Shown: positions 21,701 to 34,223 of the stretch, one piece after another
How the letters are laid out: every line of letters begins with the position of its first letter
Position numbering within the stretch: the first letter of the stretch is position 1
Assembly: GCA_031835245.1 (NCBI GenBank)
Contig: JAVKOQ010000047.1
Coordinates: 190,001 to 254,000 of the forward strand
DNA: 64,000 nt
Direction of reading: 5' to 3'
From: Balamuthia mandrillaris
Taxonomy: Eukaryota; Discosea; Longamoebia; Balamuthiidae
Made by a program: the position numbers and the translations under genes
The notes under the pieces: model-generated
Database searches by the model: none
Told to the model about the DNA's origin: nothing
The model's input: only the letters and a program-made list of their open reading frames with translations

Positions 21701-22661
21701 TCGTCATCATTCTCTATCCACATCTCATTGGTATAGCAATGCACTATCACAAAATAACCGAGAAGATGAAGCGGGGGTAGCACATGGCGAAGAGGAAAGT
21801 ATTCATCCTCACCAAAGCCATCAACAATCTCGGTTTGTGGAGTTGAAACATTTTCAGGAAGCACGATGCGTGGATGACGGTGTCATACTTTGGAGAATAC
21901 GTGAGAACTTGTACTTTGTGAATGCAATGTGGTTCAAAGCAAAGATACGACTAATGTTGTCGGACAAGAAACGGTTCCTGAACAAGAAAGAAAAAGAGAG
22001 AAAGAGGAAGGAAAAAGAAAAGCAGGACAAGAAAAAAAAGAAGAAAGAACATCATCGCAGCACTGAATACACATTGCAACAAACCGATTCACCATCAAAT
22101 AACATTTCGGATGAAGATAGTGACGATGACGACGATGATAAAACACGAGAACGAGAAGGCTTGTTATTGGCAGGAACTTCCTCATCTCCTGACGAAACCT
22201 CTTCCGTTACCAACTATGGTGGTTGTGACGTTGTCACCAACAAAGAGCAAGAGTTAAGTGATGCCGACTCACTGGCAGAAGAAAAAGAAGCCGAACTGGA
22301 GGAGGAGAGAACGGAGCTGGCGAGAAGGAGAGGGATCATAGACGGCAGCTTGGAGGATGAGCGGCTGTTCCCCCTTCGTAAGCTACGCACCATCATCATC
22401 GACTTTGCTACCGTCAACTGGGTGGACACCACCGCATTGCACGCCATCGAGGAGATGCAGGCCGAGTGCTGTGCGTTGGATGTAACGTTGGCCTTCGTTC
22501 AGGTCAATCGCAATGTCGGGAGGGTAATGTACCGAGGCGGCTTGCTGCCACAGCCTTCCTCTCGGTTGTTGCTCTTCGCGAGCATCGACGATGCGTTACT
22601 GTACCATCATCACCACACGCCCCCCATCAACACGGACGATGTTGTTCATCGTCCTTCTTAG
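18779..22661 (+). CDS. SulP/SLC26 anion transporter with STAS domain
   Basis: A multi-pass membrane transporter for sulfate or other anions. Exons: 18779-19074, 19148-19396, 19508-19591, 19659-19753, 19836-20085, 20212-20344, 21031-21278, 21374-21478, 21562-22661. The signature YDLLAGLTHGVMVIPQGMAY, the following LPPSYGLYTAFLP, the FLSHPLITGFTGAAG segment and SNIGGAFFSCYPATGSFSRT are all rebuilt at the junctions. The C-terminal STAS domain (IIIDFATVNWVDTTALHAI) is interrupted by about 200 charged residues (Lys/Glu/Asp/Ser-rich, 21930-22370), a known place for SLC26 insertions. The intron 20345-21030 is almost entirely a CCCT repeat. The start codon lies 114 bases from the divergent TatD gene. 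Confidence 0.92.
20410..21018 (+). repeat. ~600-base (CCCT)n microsatellite in SulP intron
   Basis: Nearly uninterrupted CCCT units with CCCCCT and CTCC variants, starting as CT and ending as CT. It occupies almost the whole intron between ARTFAI and INGYEIDSN. The complementary strand is AGGG, a G-rich strand able in principle to form G-quadruplex or triplex structures. Confidence 0.97.
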
Positions 22662-22943
22662 TTGAAGTTTCGCAAGACAGAGAAAGTCTTAAAGGTACTA
22701 TATTGTATTATTAATTAATTAATGATATATATCTTGGCCAGGAAACATTACATGCGGATTTTTTTTTCTTTTCTTTTGATTTAAGCAGCGCTGGTGTGGA
22801 CGAAGAAAGAGCAAAGGCCAAAGCAGGTCTTTTATCACAGCCTTTGGCGCCTCTCCTCGCCTTCCGTACGCCCGGAGGGGAGAACAAGAGGAAAGGGCTC
22901 TTGTATATACACCAAAAAAAAAACTAAGAAACAAAAAAGAACA

Positions 22944-25900
22944 ATGAAGGTCGCCATGCAAAAAAAGAAGTTTGAAGGCAAAGATGATTTGTATCGGCTA
23001 TTAACGAAACAGATGGACGTTCTGGCGGAGCAACTCGCGGCCAAGGACGCGCAGCTCCTCGAGAAGGACAAGCAGCTGGCCAGCAAAGACGAACAGATCA
23101 AGGCGCTTTCGCAACAACTCTCCAAGCTTCAAGAGGCCCTCAACCAAAAAGATGAAGCTCTTGCACTCTATTTCTTTTCTTCTGCTTCTGTAAATTCAAA
23201 GGTTCGTCCTCTCCATCTCCTCCTCCTGCTTCTTCTTGCTTCTTGCTTCTTGCTTCTTCTGTTCGCTCTTCTTCTTCTACCTGTCTCAAGGATGACAAAC
23301 ATTACTTGTGGATCGCTGAAATGATAGAATCATGCTTTTAATTTCACAGTTTGTCTGAACCACAACCAAACCCATCTTTTCTATATTTTTCTTCTTCTTT
23401 TTCCTTTTTCTTTAGCTTTTAATATGTAATAACGAGGTCAACTCACGTACAAATGAATACTATAGCCGAAGAAAGAAGAAAAAGAAAACGGAAGTTGGGC
23501 AAAGAGAGTGATCGACCTGGAAAACCAGTGCAGCCAACTTAACAACTCCCTCAACAAATGGAACTCCCACACGGAAAAAGAAACCGCAGAGAGAACGTCT
23601 CAACTGCAGCTGCTAAACGGCCGTTTCGAAAAGTTACAACAACAAGTGAAAGAACAAATCGCAACAGCAACGACAGCAGCATTATCCAACGAGAAAAAGA
23701 AAGAGAAGAACGAAGAAAATAGCAATGGGCAAAGTTTGACGGGCACGAACTCGGCCGAGTTTGCGGAGGACAGTCCACAAGCCATTAACTTGAGACTTCG
23801 TATCATCGAGTCGGACGTTGAAGCCATTCTCAAAAAGTTGATCACCTTCGAACAAACAATCTTGGACCAGCCATCACTCAACCAAAGCGAAGCGTCTACA
23901 ATCGCCGATTCAACCACAGCGTCTCAAGACCTTGCTTCTTCTTCGTCTCCTTCTTCTTCACCACACTCTATGGAAGACAAAGCAAAGAAGAAGTTGAAGC
24001 TGCCACTCCACATGAAAAGACAAAGTCTCTCGATACGCACCCTTCGCGAGTTGAAAGATAACGCCTCCTCTTCGCACAAACTAATGAGAGTGAAACGGAA
24101 AGGCTCTGGTGGGGACGCTTCATCAGATGTTTATGATCCTTCATCATACGTTCCTACCATGGAAGATGCCACTCTGCGTTCCATCCCTTTGCATACGCTT
24201 ATCAAAGATAAGTTTGGCATCGGCGATATCGAGCGGAAGCTTGAGTTATGCGTTGACGTAAGTCTCTAGCTTTTCCAACAAACAAAACACAAACAACTAA
24301 CAATTATACATTCAAACAATCACAAAACCTATATAGGAACTTCATAAAGCGGATTCCTCAGGAGAGACAGCTCTTCACGTACTTTGCAAAGCGAATGGCA
24401 AGCCCCGCATGGACCTGTTTCAATGCCTATTGGCCCACGACGCGGATGTGAATGTTGTGGACAACTTTGGCCGCACTCCATTGATCTCTGCCTGCATGGT
24501 CAAAGAAGGAATGAACGGAGAGCTCATTCAAGCGCTGGTGAAGGCTGGTGCTAACGTTTTGAACACTGACTTGGAAGACATTCCTCCATTGCATTACTTT
24601 GCAAGGCAAGCGCCTGATGCGGATCACCTTTCGGTGTATGAGAAGACTCTGAGTTGTTTGTTGGAAAATGGAGCTGATATGAATTATTCTGTGTATGTTC
24701 CACCGTTATCTCTCTCTCTCTCTCTCTCTCTCTTGCTTAATAGTACGATGCTAACTTGGTACGAAAACCCAGAAAAGGAGAGACTGCATTACATAATGCA
24801 GCTCAACATAGCAGTTGGTCTGTTATCGAGATATTCCTTCGAAAAGGAGCCAACATTTATGCCGAAACAGAGTATGTTCTTCCTTTCTTTCTTTTCTGTG
24901 TTTAGCTTCTCATCTTTTTTTTTCGTGTTTAAAGTTCGGGAGAAACAGTTCTTCATAAAGCCATTTTAGCGAGAAATAATCACCTCATCGAAAAGTTATT
25001 CGAAGTTGGGGTTGATCCTCGTCCTTCCTACGAAGGTGGCACTGTTGAGACCTCAACGAGTCAATCTCCGTTAAAGCTCGCTCGTTCGCTTGGTTTTGAG
25101 GCGAAAGCGACCTATGACCTTGTGAAAGACAGAATTGCAAAGTTGGACATGCAATATATGAGCGAGAACCAGCAAAAGAATCACCGAAGAATGTTGGCCA
25201 TCGAAGAGTTAGTCTTGACTGAAGAAGAATATATTCATGACCTGGGTGTTCTTCTTGAGGTAACTTTCTTCTAGTTTTGTTTTTGTTTTGTTTTTAGACA
25301 TTTAGTTCACCTTTATTATTTTGGGGTTTTTTCTTGTGTTCTTTACATTAGTCCTTATTACTGACATAACCCGTAACAGGTGTTTGTTAGGCCATTAGAA
25401 CAGAATCTATTCGAGTCAGAGAATAACAAAACGCAGACTCGAATTCTGAGTCAAGAGGAAATGAAGAACATTTTTGGCAATGTGAGTGCTCTCTATGAAG
25501 TGAATCAATCTTTCTTCCATGACTTGAAGGAAGCCTTTGAGAAGCATTCTCCTTCCAGAAAAGGAGAAGAAGATCACATTGCTGTTGGCTCCATTTTTCT
25601 TTCGCATGTACGATTGTTCTTTTTGTCTTGTTTTTTTCTTTCGTTCTTGTAAGGGTAATCTGATATTCGTTTGTCGCAAAAGATGAAAAAGCTGGAAGTC
25701 TACCAAAAGGTTTGTGTGCAACAACAAACATCGGACGAGTTTCTGCAAGCAGCTTTGAAGAAATTCAACTTCAAAGACGCCTCGCCGGTGATGTCATCTG
25801 GTTCCACCATCCGAAGATCAAAGAACCTGACGCATGGAACCAGTGAGTTCGCTCGTTTTTGTGAGGTTACTATTATCCCCTAGTCTTTCTCTATTCCTCT

Positions 25901-27824
25901 TTGTGATAGAGTTAACGTCTCGTTTCTCTTTTCTCTTTGCAGGAAGCAAAAAGGGATAAGCGATGTAGAAATATGGATCTTTCAAGCTTTCTTATAAAAC
26001 CTTTTCAACGGGTCACCAAATATCCTCTTTTACTAAAGGTTTTTTTCCCCATCTCCTTCTTTCGTAGCACGGAAAAGCTGATGATATGAACGAAATATGT
26101 TTTGCAGGAAATAGGATATTACACAGCACAAACGCATCCAGACTATGAGACAACCAAAAAGGCAAAGGCAGAGCTCGAAGTAATGATCGGAGCGGCCAAC
26201 GACAAGAAAAGAGCTTCTGACAACATTTGTAAGATATTAGAAATTCAAAGCAGCATTCTTTGGGAACCTCCTGAATCGGTACTTGTCTTTCTTTCGTTCT
26301 CTTTTTCTCTTTTTCTTTTTCTTCTTCTTCTTTTGTTTTTAATCGTATGTTTTTTTTTTCTCCAAAGATGATAAAACTTGGAACGGATAGAAACCGTTTA
26401 TACATCAACGAAGGCGCTTACTCGGTCGCAAGAAACGGGGACAAGTTTATCAAACGTTATGTCTACTTACTTTCAGACATGGTCATCGTCACACAAGCAC
26501 AAGGGAAGAAGAAGAAAACTGTTGCTCACAAAAAGTTGCTCTATCAATTCCACATTCCATTCGACCTCCGATACAAATTGTGCGACATATCTGACGGAAC
26601 TCTCGAAAGCGGTATCTCTTTCACCGCTCTCCTCACACAACTCAACATTTTGTGCAAACGTATAACGTTCTCTCTCATACAACAGGAAAAGCAGTAAAAA
26701 GTGCATTTGCCATACAACCAGTTGATGAGAATAAGTACTATTCTTGTGCAAGAGTGGTGTTTAACCTGAAAGATAACGATGCCAAGCGAACGTGGATGAA
26801 AGCCATCTCTGACAGCTTGGCTCGGAATATTGGTTAGTTTAGTTTTTCTGTATCCCCTTTGCGTAACTGTTATTTGGTGACAATTATTTCTTTGATGATG
26901 TAGAACCTGTGGAAGCAAAGGCAAGCGAATCATCATCAAGAGGTTCTGTAATAGCGTTAAGACCTCATCCAAGTCGCGGAGGTTCCAACTGGCAATCCGG
27001 AAGCACTATTAGAGTTCGAGGAGATGGTCCTTCTTCAGGATTAGAAGCTCCACTCGCTCGACTTCAGCACAAGCAAAGTCATGGACATTCTACTTTGCGG
27101 CCCGCCAAAGCCACATCAGCAGAAGAGCTTGACTCTTCCTCTACTGACAGTAATAGCAGTACCACTAGCAACAACACTATCGTCCTCAACAAGAAGAAAG
27201 GAAAGTCGGGATCGGTGATACTTGGTCGTAGAAAGACCTCAGCTCCGCCTTCTTCAAATGCCATCTCTCATACGAGTAATCTTGGCAGCGGAGGTTCAAT
27301 GCGCCACAAAGCTCCTCGTTCACCACTTCCACCAACACCCCCATCTTCATCTTCTTCATCGTCATCATCACTAACACCACCTTCCTCAGCTGGAACTTCA
27401 CCTTGTGCTTCCCCAAGCACCAAGCGTCTTCGCTCTCGTTCCGTTGGTGCTAATCCACCTGTCACTGTGGCACCTTCACCGGAGGAAAATAATTGCAGAG
27501 GTGAAATACTACATTCTCATTTTACTAGTTCTTTCATTAGTGCTGAGCACTCACTGAAGTGATAATGTTGGCATCTACCCAGGCATCCTATTGACGGCAA
27601 TCTTCGAGTACGAAGGCGACTTCGAGCACGCACTGTCACTGAGAGTGGGAGATGTCGTAACACTTTTAGAACCAGAACAGGACGGCGACGGATGGTGTTA
27701 CGGTGAAGCGGCCGATGGCCGACAAGGCTATTTCCCTATTTCTCATACCACCATCCCTGATGCTAACAACATGGAGCGTTACCGACAACATTGCCCTACA
27801 ACTTCCCTTGGACTGCAGTCCTGA
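22944..27824 (+). CDS. Coiled-coil/ankyrin/DH-PH/SH3 RhoGEF
   Basis: A second RhoGEF with a different architecture. Exon 1 (22944-23201) and exon 2 (23505-24257) encode heptad-rich coiled coil (AEQLAAKDAQLLEKDKQL) and a Ser-rich region. Ankyrin repeats start at 24337 (SGETALHVLC, FGRTPLISA, GANV, SGETVLHKAIL). The DH domain begins at IEELVLTEEEYIHDLGVLLE and includes SSFLIKPFQRVTKYPLLLKE. The PH domain follows (RYVYLLSDMVIVTQ ... DAKRTWMKAIS). After a Ser/Thr-rich linker a C-terminal SH3 domain runs LTAIFEYEGDFEHALSLRV to RQGYFPISH. A DH-PH plus SH3 order suggests self-regulated Rho activation at the cortex. About 13 exons, many limits approximate. Confidence 0.85.
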
Positions 27825-28535
27825 GCCAAGGACCTTGCCGTTTCGCGAGAGTTCCCACACGTGCCTCGTTTGGTTTAGCCACCACCGAAGAGAAGTTACC
27901 TCACAAAAAACCAAGACAAAAAAACTGTAGCTAATTTTCAGGAGAATAACTACCTGTCGAACCAAGTCGGAAGCAAAAACGGAGTGGTCGGGTTCTTTAG
28001 CTATTTTCCTATTTGTTCTGTTTTGAGCCTCAATCAATGTCTGCCGTTATTGGCTGGCGAAAGCCTGAGCAGATGGGGTTCTGGCCTGCCTCAACCTTCA
28101 AAACACTAGTAGGGGTGTGGTTCTTTTTTCCCGCCTGGCAACGATGGAGGTCCTGAAAAGGGAAAACAACGCGAGAGGGAAACCTCCTGAATCGCCTTTT
28201 AGGTCGAGAAAAGCAAAAAACAGCTGTTCCCTAATTGGACATTCGATTGTTTAATTTCACTCCAGATATAATCCAATCAAAATTCAAAAATATTCGATTT
28301 TTGAATTCTGATTGGGCCAAATAAGTTAGCTGATTGCGAAATTTCACCTTTTTCTGAAGAAGCAATTGAAATTTTGGATTTTCGGCAACTTTTTCGCGTG
28401 GGGCTAGGCGGTGGGGTGGTCCGCTCATCTGTTCCCTGTTGCGCCTTTCACTTTTCTTTTCTTTTTTCCCCTTTTCATTAAGGCCAATACCTCCACAACA
28501 CAGCAAACAACAACAACACACTGGTGCTACTTCGC
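27825..28535. promoter_or_regulatory. Intergenic region between RhoGEF and cysteine protease, with a hairpin
   Basis: 711 bases between tandem plus-strand genes. It contains a strong inverted repeat at 28273-28315 (19-base arms, one mismatch, five-base loop) whose ends are CCAAT and ATTGG. The last ~100 bases before the protease start are pyrimidine-rich. No gene recognised. Confidence 0.45.
28273..28315. repeat. 43-base inverted repeat (CCAAT...ATTGG hairpin)
   Basis: Arm CCAATCAAAATTCAAAAAT (28273-28291), loop ATTCG (28292-28296), arm ATTTTTGAATTCTGATTGG (28297-28315). One mismatch in 19 pairs. No obvious flanking direct repeat. It lies about 220 bases upstream of the protease start. Confidence 0.85.
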
Positions 28536-30175
<1,640 letters not shown>

Positions 30176-30351
30176 ACCAAATCAAATACATTTGGCGCAG
30201 TTGCAAAACAACACGAATAAATTTGCGCTTCTGTTACTCTTACTTCTCTGCCATTCACTCAGTCTCACATACACACAAACTGTTTTTAACTTTATTTTCG
30301 CTTTTGGTGGAAGACCAAAGTGTTCAAAGGAATTGGAGCGTTACTTGCCAT

Positions 30352-32258
30352 CTACGGCAAAATCCCATTTGTCCATCTTTGATACTCGTCATATGAGGTA
30401 GTGCGCCAAGAGCCAAGACTGTCCTTTATCAACTGGCTGATGAACGCAGCACACTCGTTATGAGACAGATGCAACTTGAATCGGTCTTTCAGCATGTTGA
30501 TGGTTGTTGTTGGGTTTCCCAAACACCCAAATTTTGGGCCTGTTATTGTTTGTGTGAGGTAAAGCAAAAGAAGCTGCAAAGAGAAAGAGGAAAGGTACCG
30601 GGCAGCATCATTTCAACCAACAACACGATACGTTCGTAGTGTCGGCGTGCTTCCAGGAACCCTTTGAAAAACAAAAATTTAAAGTGCTTGAACGCTTCAG
30701 AGTTTTCGCCGCCTAACAATTGCATGTACTCGGCGGTAAGCTTGAACGGAGCCGTCTCAAAGTTCCAGTTGCCAGGACTGCTTGACAAAAAGAAACCATA
30801 ATCGATGTGAATGATATGACCATAAATGTCCATCATTATGTTGCCATTATGCCTAGAGGGTATGTGAGTACGTAGATAGAGAACGAGAGAGAGAGAGAGA
30901 GAGAGATACACTACCTGTCTTTGATTTGTAATAAATAACACACTATTGAATAAGCTGCTAAACTTTCTACAAAGTTTTTTTGTGCCTTGCGAAAGCTTCG
31001 TGATTCTCGGTTTCCATATGTCTATTTATCAAAGTAAGAAGGTAAGGAAGAGATAGAGCGAAGATTGGTTATGAGTACGTATGTAGGGAGAGAGAAAGTG
31101 AAAGAGAAAGAGAAAGAGAAAGAGAAAGAGAAAGAGAAAGAGAAAGAGAAAGAGAAAGAGAAAGAGAAAGAGAAAGAGAAAGAGAAAGAGAAAGAAAACG
31201 CGTGAAAAGATAAGGAGAATACATACACAAATAAAGTAATCAGCCAGTGTGGGAGAGTTTGGAAAGCGTTTTTTAATGGAGTCGATGGAAACGGCATCCT
31301 GTATGACTTCTATGAATCCGTTTTTGGAGGAAACGGCCACAATCTCGTAAGTCCGGAGCCAAAGAGGAAGACCAGCTTCCTCCCATATATCTTTAAAGCA
31401 CTTTATCAGCTGCATGGCTAGCTGCTCTTGCCGAAGGTCATCTTCGCTCTTTACAATTACGGCCATTAAATCTGTTAAGAGAAGGCCCGTTAGAGGTTGT
31501 TAATGCATGAGAGAGAGATGCATATTTACCCCAACCGGGAAGATCACCACAGGGCGAGTTCTTTTTAATCCTTTGTTTCTTTTGATACCACAGTTCGCGA
31601 TAGGCCATTGCTGCAATTCAAGCAAACTAAGAAGACAAGCCGCAGAGAAAGAAAGAGAGATACGAACACATAAACTCTTGCTTGCATTTCATCGAGTCAG
31701 AAACGTTCTCAATGACAACCCAATCGTGCTCCTCCAAGTCCTCTGAGCCATCATCGCTTCCTTCACCATCCCTTGCTGCAACCTTGTGGTGGGACGAAGT
31801 GATTGAGACAGTGGCCACATCACAATAAAACTCCTCCACAGAGTTAATGTAATAACTGTCTCCTAACGGCGTCTCCACAAACGCGCGCACTTTAATATCT
31901 TCCTTCATTTCTTCCAGTTGGGCTAGTATCTCCGCTTTTGTCATCGTGTGTTTGTTTTTCTCTTGCTCTTGTTGTTTTTTCGCCTTATCACTGTGCGAAC
32001 CTTCATACTGTAACGACCGCTTTAACATATGGTATGGCTTCTCCTTGTCACTTGCTCCCGCGCCACTTCTCTCTGAAGAAGCGGCAGCAGCATTTTCGTC
32101 GTCTTCATCATCATCAACAACTTGCCTAGTGTGTCCTCGTTGCAGCCCTCCGACGTCATCGCTGGCTGAAGGAGTCATGTTGTTTTTCCTAATACTGTTC
32201 TTCCTGCGCTTTAGCTCTGGTGTATCTTGAATCGGACATCCAGTGAAGTCCACTGTTG

Positions 32259-32300
<42 letters not shown>

Positions 32301-33127
32301 AGATTGGCATATTCAAACGACAATACACCTTACCATCTTTTACGCTATTTTCGCCATCACGAAATTGTGAGAACCGAATGCTGGATTTTTTGGGTTTACG
32401 GTATTTCTCTAAAGTATACTCTAGGGTACCAAATGTACCTTCCAGCTGTGCCGTCTCAATAAATACCATGTATGGCGTCTACAAAGTCCAGAAAATGTGA
32501 GAAGATAGGAAGGAGGGAGAGAATTTGAAGGTCACGCACTCTAGCTTTGGTGGAAAGACAAAAGGCATCCTCCGAAGAAATGTTGAGTATACAGTGGAGA
32601 GGATAGTTGGCAGGGTAGACAGGAATGTACAGCCCGGTTGAAAGGCGAGAGTTCAGTTGCTGAAGAGTAAAATGAAGAACTTGATCTATACAGAACCAAA
32701 TAAGCAAAAGGAAGGTTTACAGAACGAAGAGAGCAAGAGAGGGGAGAGACACTGAGATGCGAACATCACTTACTTTGTAAATGATCAGGGATACCGTTGA
32801 GCATAGTAGCTAAACCCGTTAGCGTTCGAATGATGCACAACTCGTCAATCCAAAAGGATACTATCGACTCATCTGCAACAAAAAAAATTCAAAATGAATG
32901 AACGAATACGATCAACAGAAACAACTGACAATAGAATTGAAAAATACCAGAGTCGGGGCCGAAGATGAGAGATTCAAATGCTTTGAACAACTGTGTCGCA
33001 CGTTCGATGGTAGCGGGTACATTGTCCTCAACCGCTGCCTTGAAGAAGAAATAGATGCGAAGGGCAATGTGGACCGACCGTTCGCACAGTATCACCAAAA
33101 ACCTAATCAGGTAACCTCAATGAGACG

Positions 33128-33168
<41 letters not shown>

Positions 33169-33939
33169 GTCGGTAGATGAAGGTGTACACTTGAAGAGGG
33201 GCTGCTGACTCCCGTTGCAGCACCAAGTTACAAAGCTGAGGCAGATAGAACTCTATTTGGTGTAACTCGAAGCGTTTTAACTCCTCCGTTAGCAGCACTA
33301 TGTTGCATTCAAAAGTTCAACCAATTTACCTTGCAAGAGAAGGGGAAGAGGGAGAGTGAAGGAGAGAAAGGAAGAAAGAAAGAAAAGGGTAAAGAAAAAC
33401 ATACCTTGATGTGTAAGCTCTGTGTACTTGAAGAGCGCTTTAAGTACGGACCAAAGGTCCAACTGACCACGCATTGACTTGAGGCACTCGTAGTTAAGCT
33501 CCTCCATTTTGGCCATGGAGATCAACGACACAGCAGACGTAGAACTGGCCCTCCTCTTTTGTTTGTGGTTTTTGTTGGTAGCAGTGGATTGTTGTTGTTT
33601 TTTTGCAGTTGTGTTGTTGTCAAGCGTTCCGCTTTTGGCGTGTTGTGGGGTCTTGGTGCTAGTCATGGCCGTTGGCTCGTTCTTTGTTGCAGCAAGTTCC
33701 TCTTCTCTCTCCTGCGCTAACAATGACTCGCCCAATGCCGCTGTCGAAGGAAAGGGCCACGTGGTGTGGAGGCGTTGCTCCTGTTCTACCTCCAACAGAG
33801 CGGCCAACGAGGCTGTTGCTGAGGAAGTGATGTTGGCCTCGCCAACTAACCTTGCTTGGTAGGTAGGGCTTGGGGTAGAGGCAGAAGAGCAGGAAATCGA
33901 ATATTTGCCCTCACCGTTGTCTTGGTTTGGCGGTTCCAT
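30352..33939 (-). CDS. PI4KB: Phosphatidylinositol 4-kinase beta type
   Basis: Makes PI4P, normally at the Golgi. The start at 33939 (MEPPNQDNGEG) opens a low-complexity Ser/Thr region. A helical domain follows (LLTEELKRFELHQIEFYLPQ, VDESIVSFWIDELC). The N-lobe has TPYMVFIETAQ, equivalent to the family PYLIYVE segment. VKSEDDLRQEQLAMQLI is the classic lipid-kinase segment. The catalytic loop IKDRHNGNIM (joined across an intron) and activation loop IIHIDYGFFLSSSPG are intact. The C-terminus ends with KDRFKLHLSHNEC and YQRWTNGIL, as in the beta type. About ten exons; several introns hold GA arrays on the plus strand. Confidence 0.9.
31090..31195 (-). repeat. (GAGAAA)n array in PI4K intron
   Basis: About 17 copies of GAGAAA on the plus strand, that is TTTCTC on the sense strand. 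It lies in the intron just downstream of the exon encoding SPTLADYF. Confidence 0.95.
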
Positions 33940-34223
33940 TGTTTGCCTGGTGGGTCCACTTTATTTTGATTATTTTTCGGCAACCGCAACAAGCTTACCC
34001 AAGCCGCTCACCTTGATCATAAGCTGCTACGCGTTCCGTTCTCTTCTCCTCCAGCAGCAGTGGCAGCGGGGCGCGTTTTCCTTCTTTCTCTTTTTTTCTT
34101 AATTTTTTTATTTGATATTTTTTTTTTTGTTTTGGGGTAATCATGCCCGAAATTTCCCTTGGCGAAACCCGAAGAATTTTCATACAAATTGTAGTGTATT
34201 TACGAGGAGCCATGAACAAAGAC

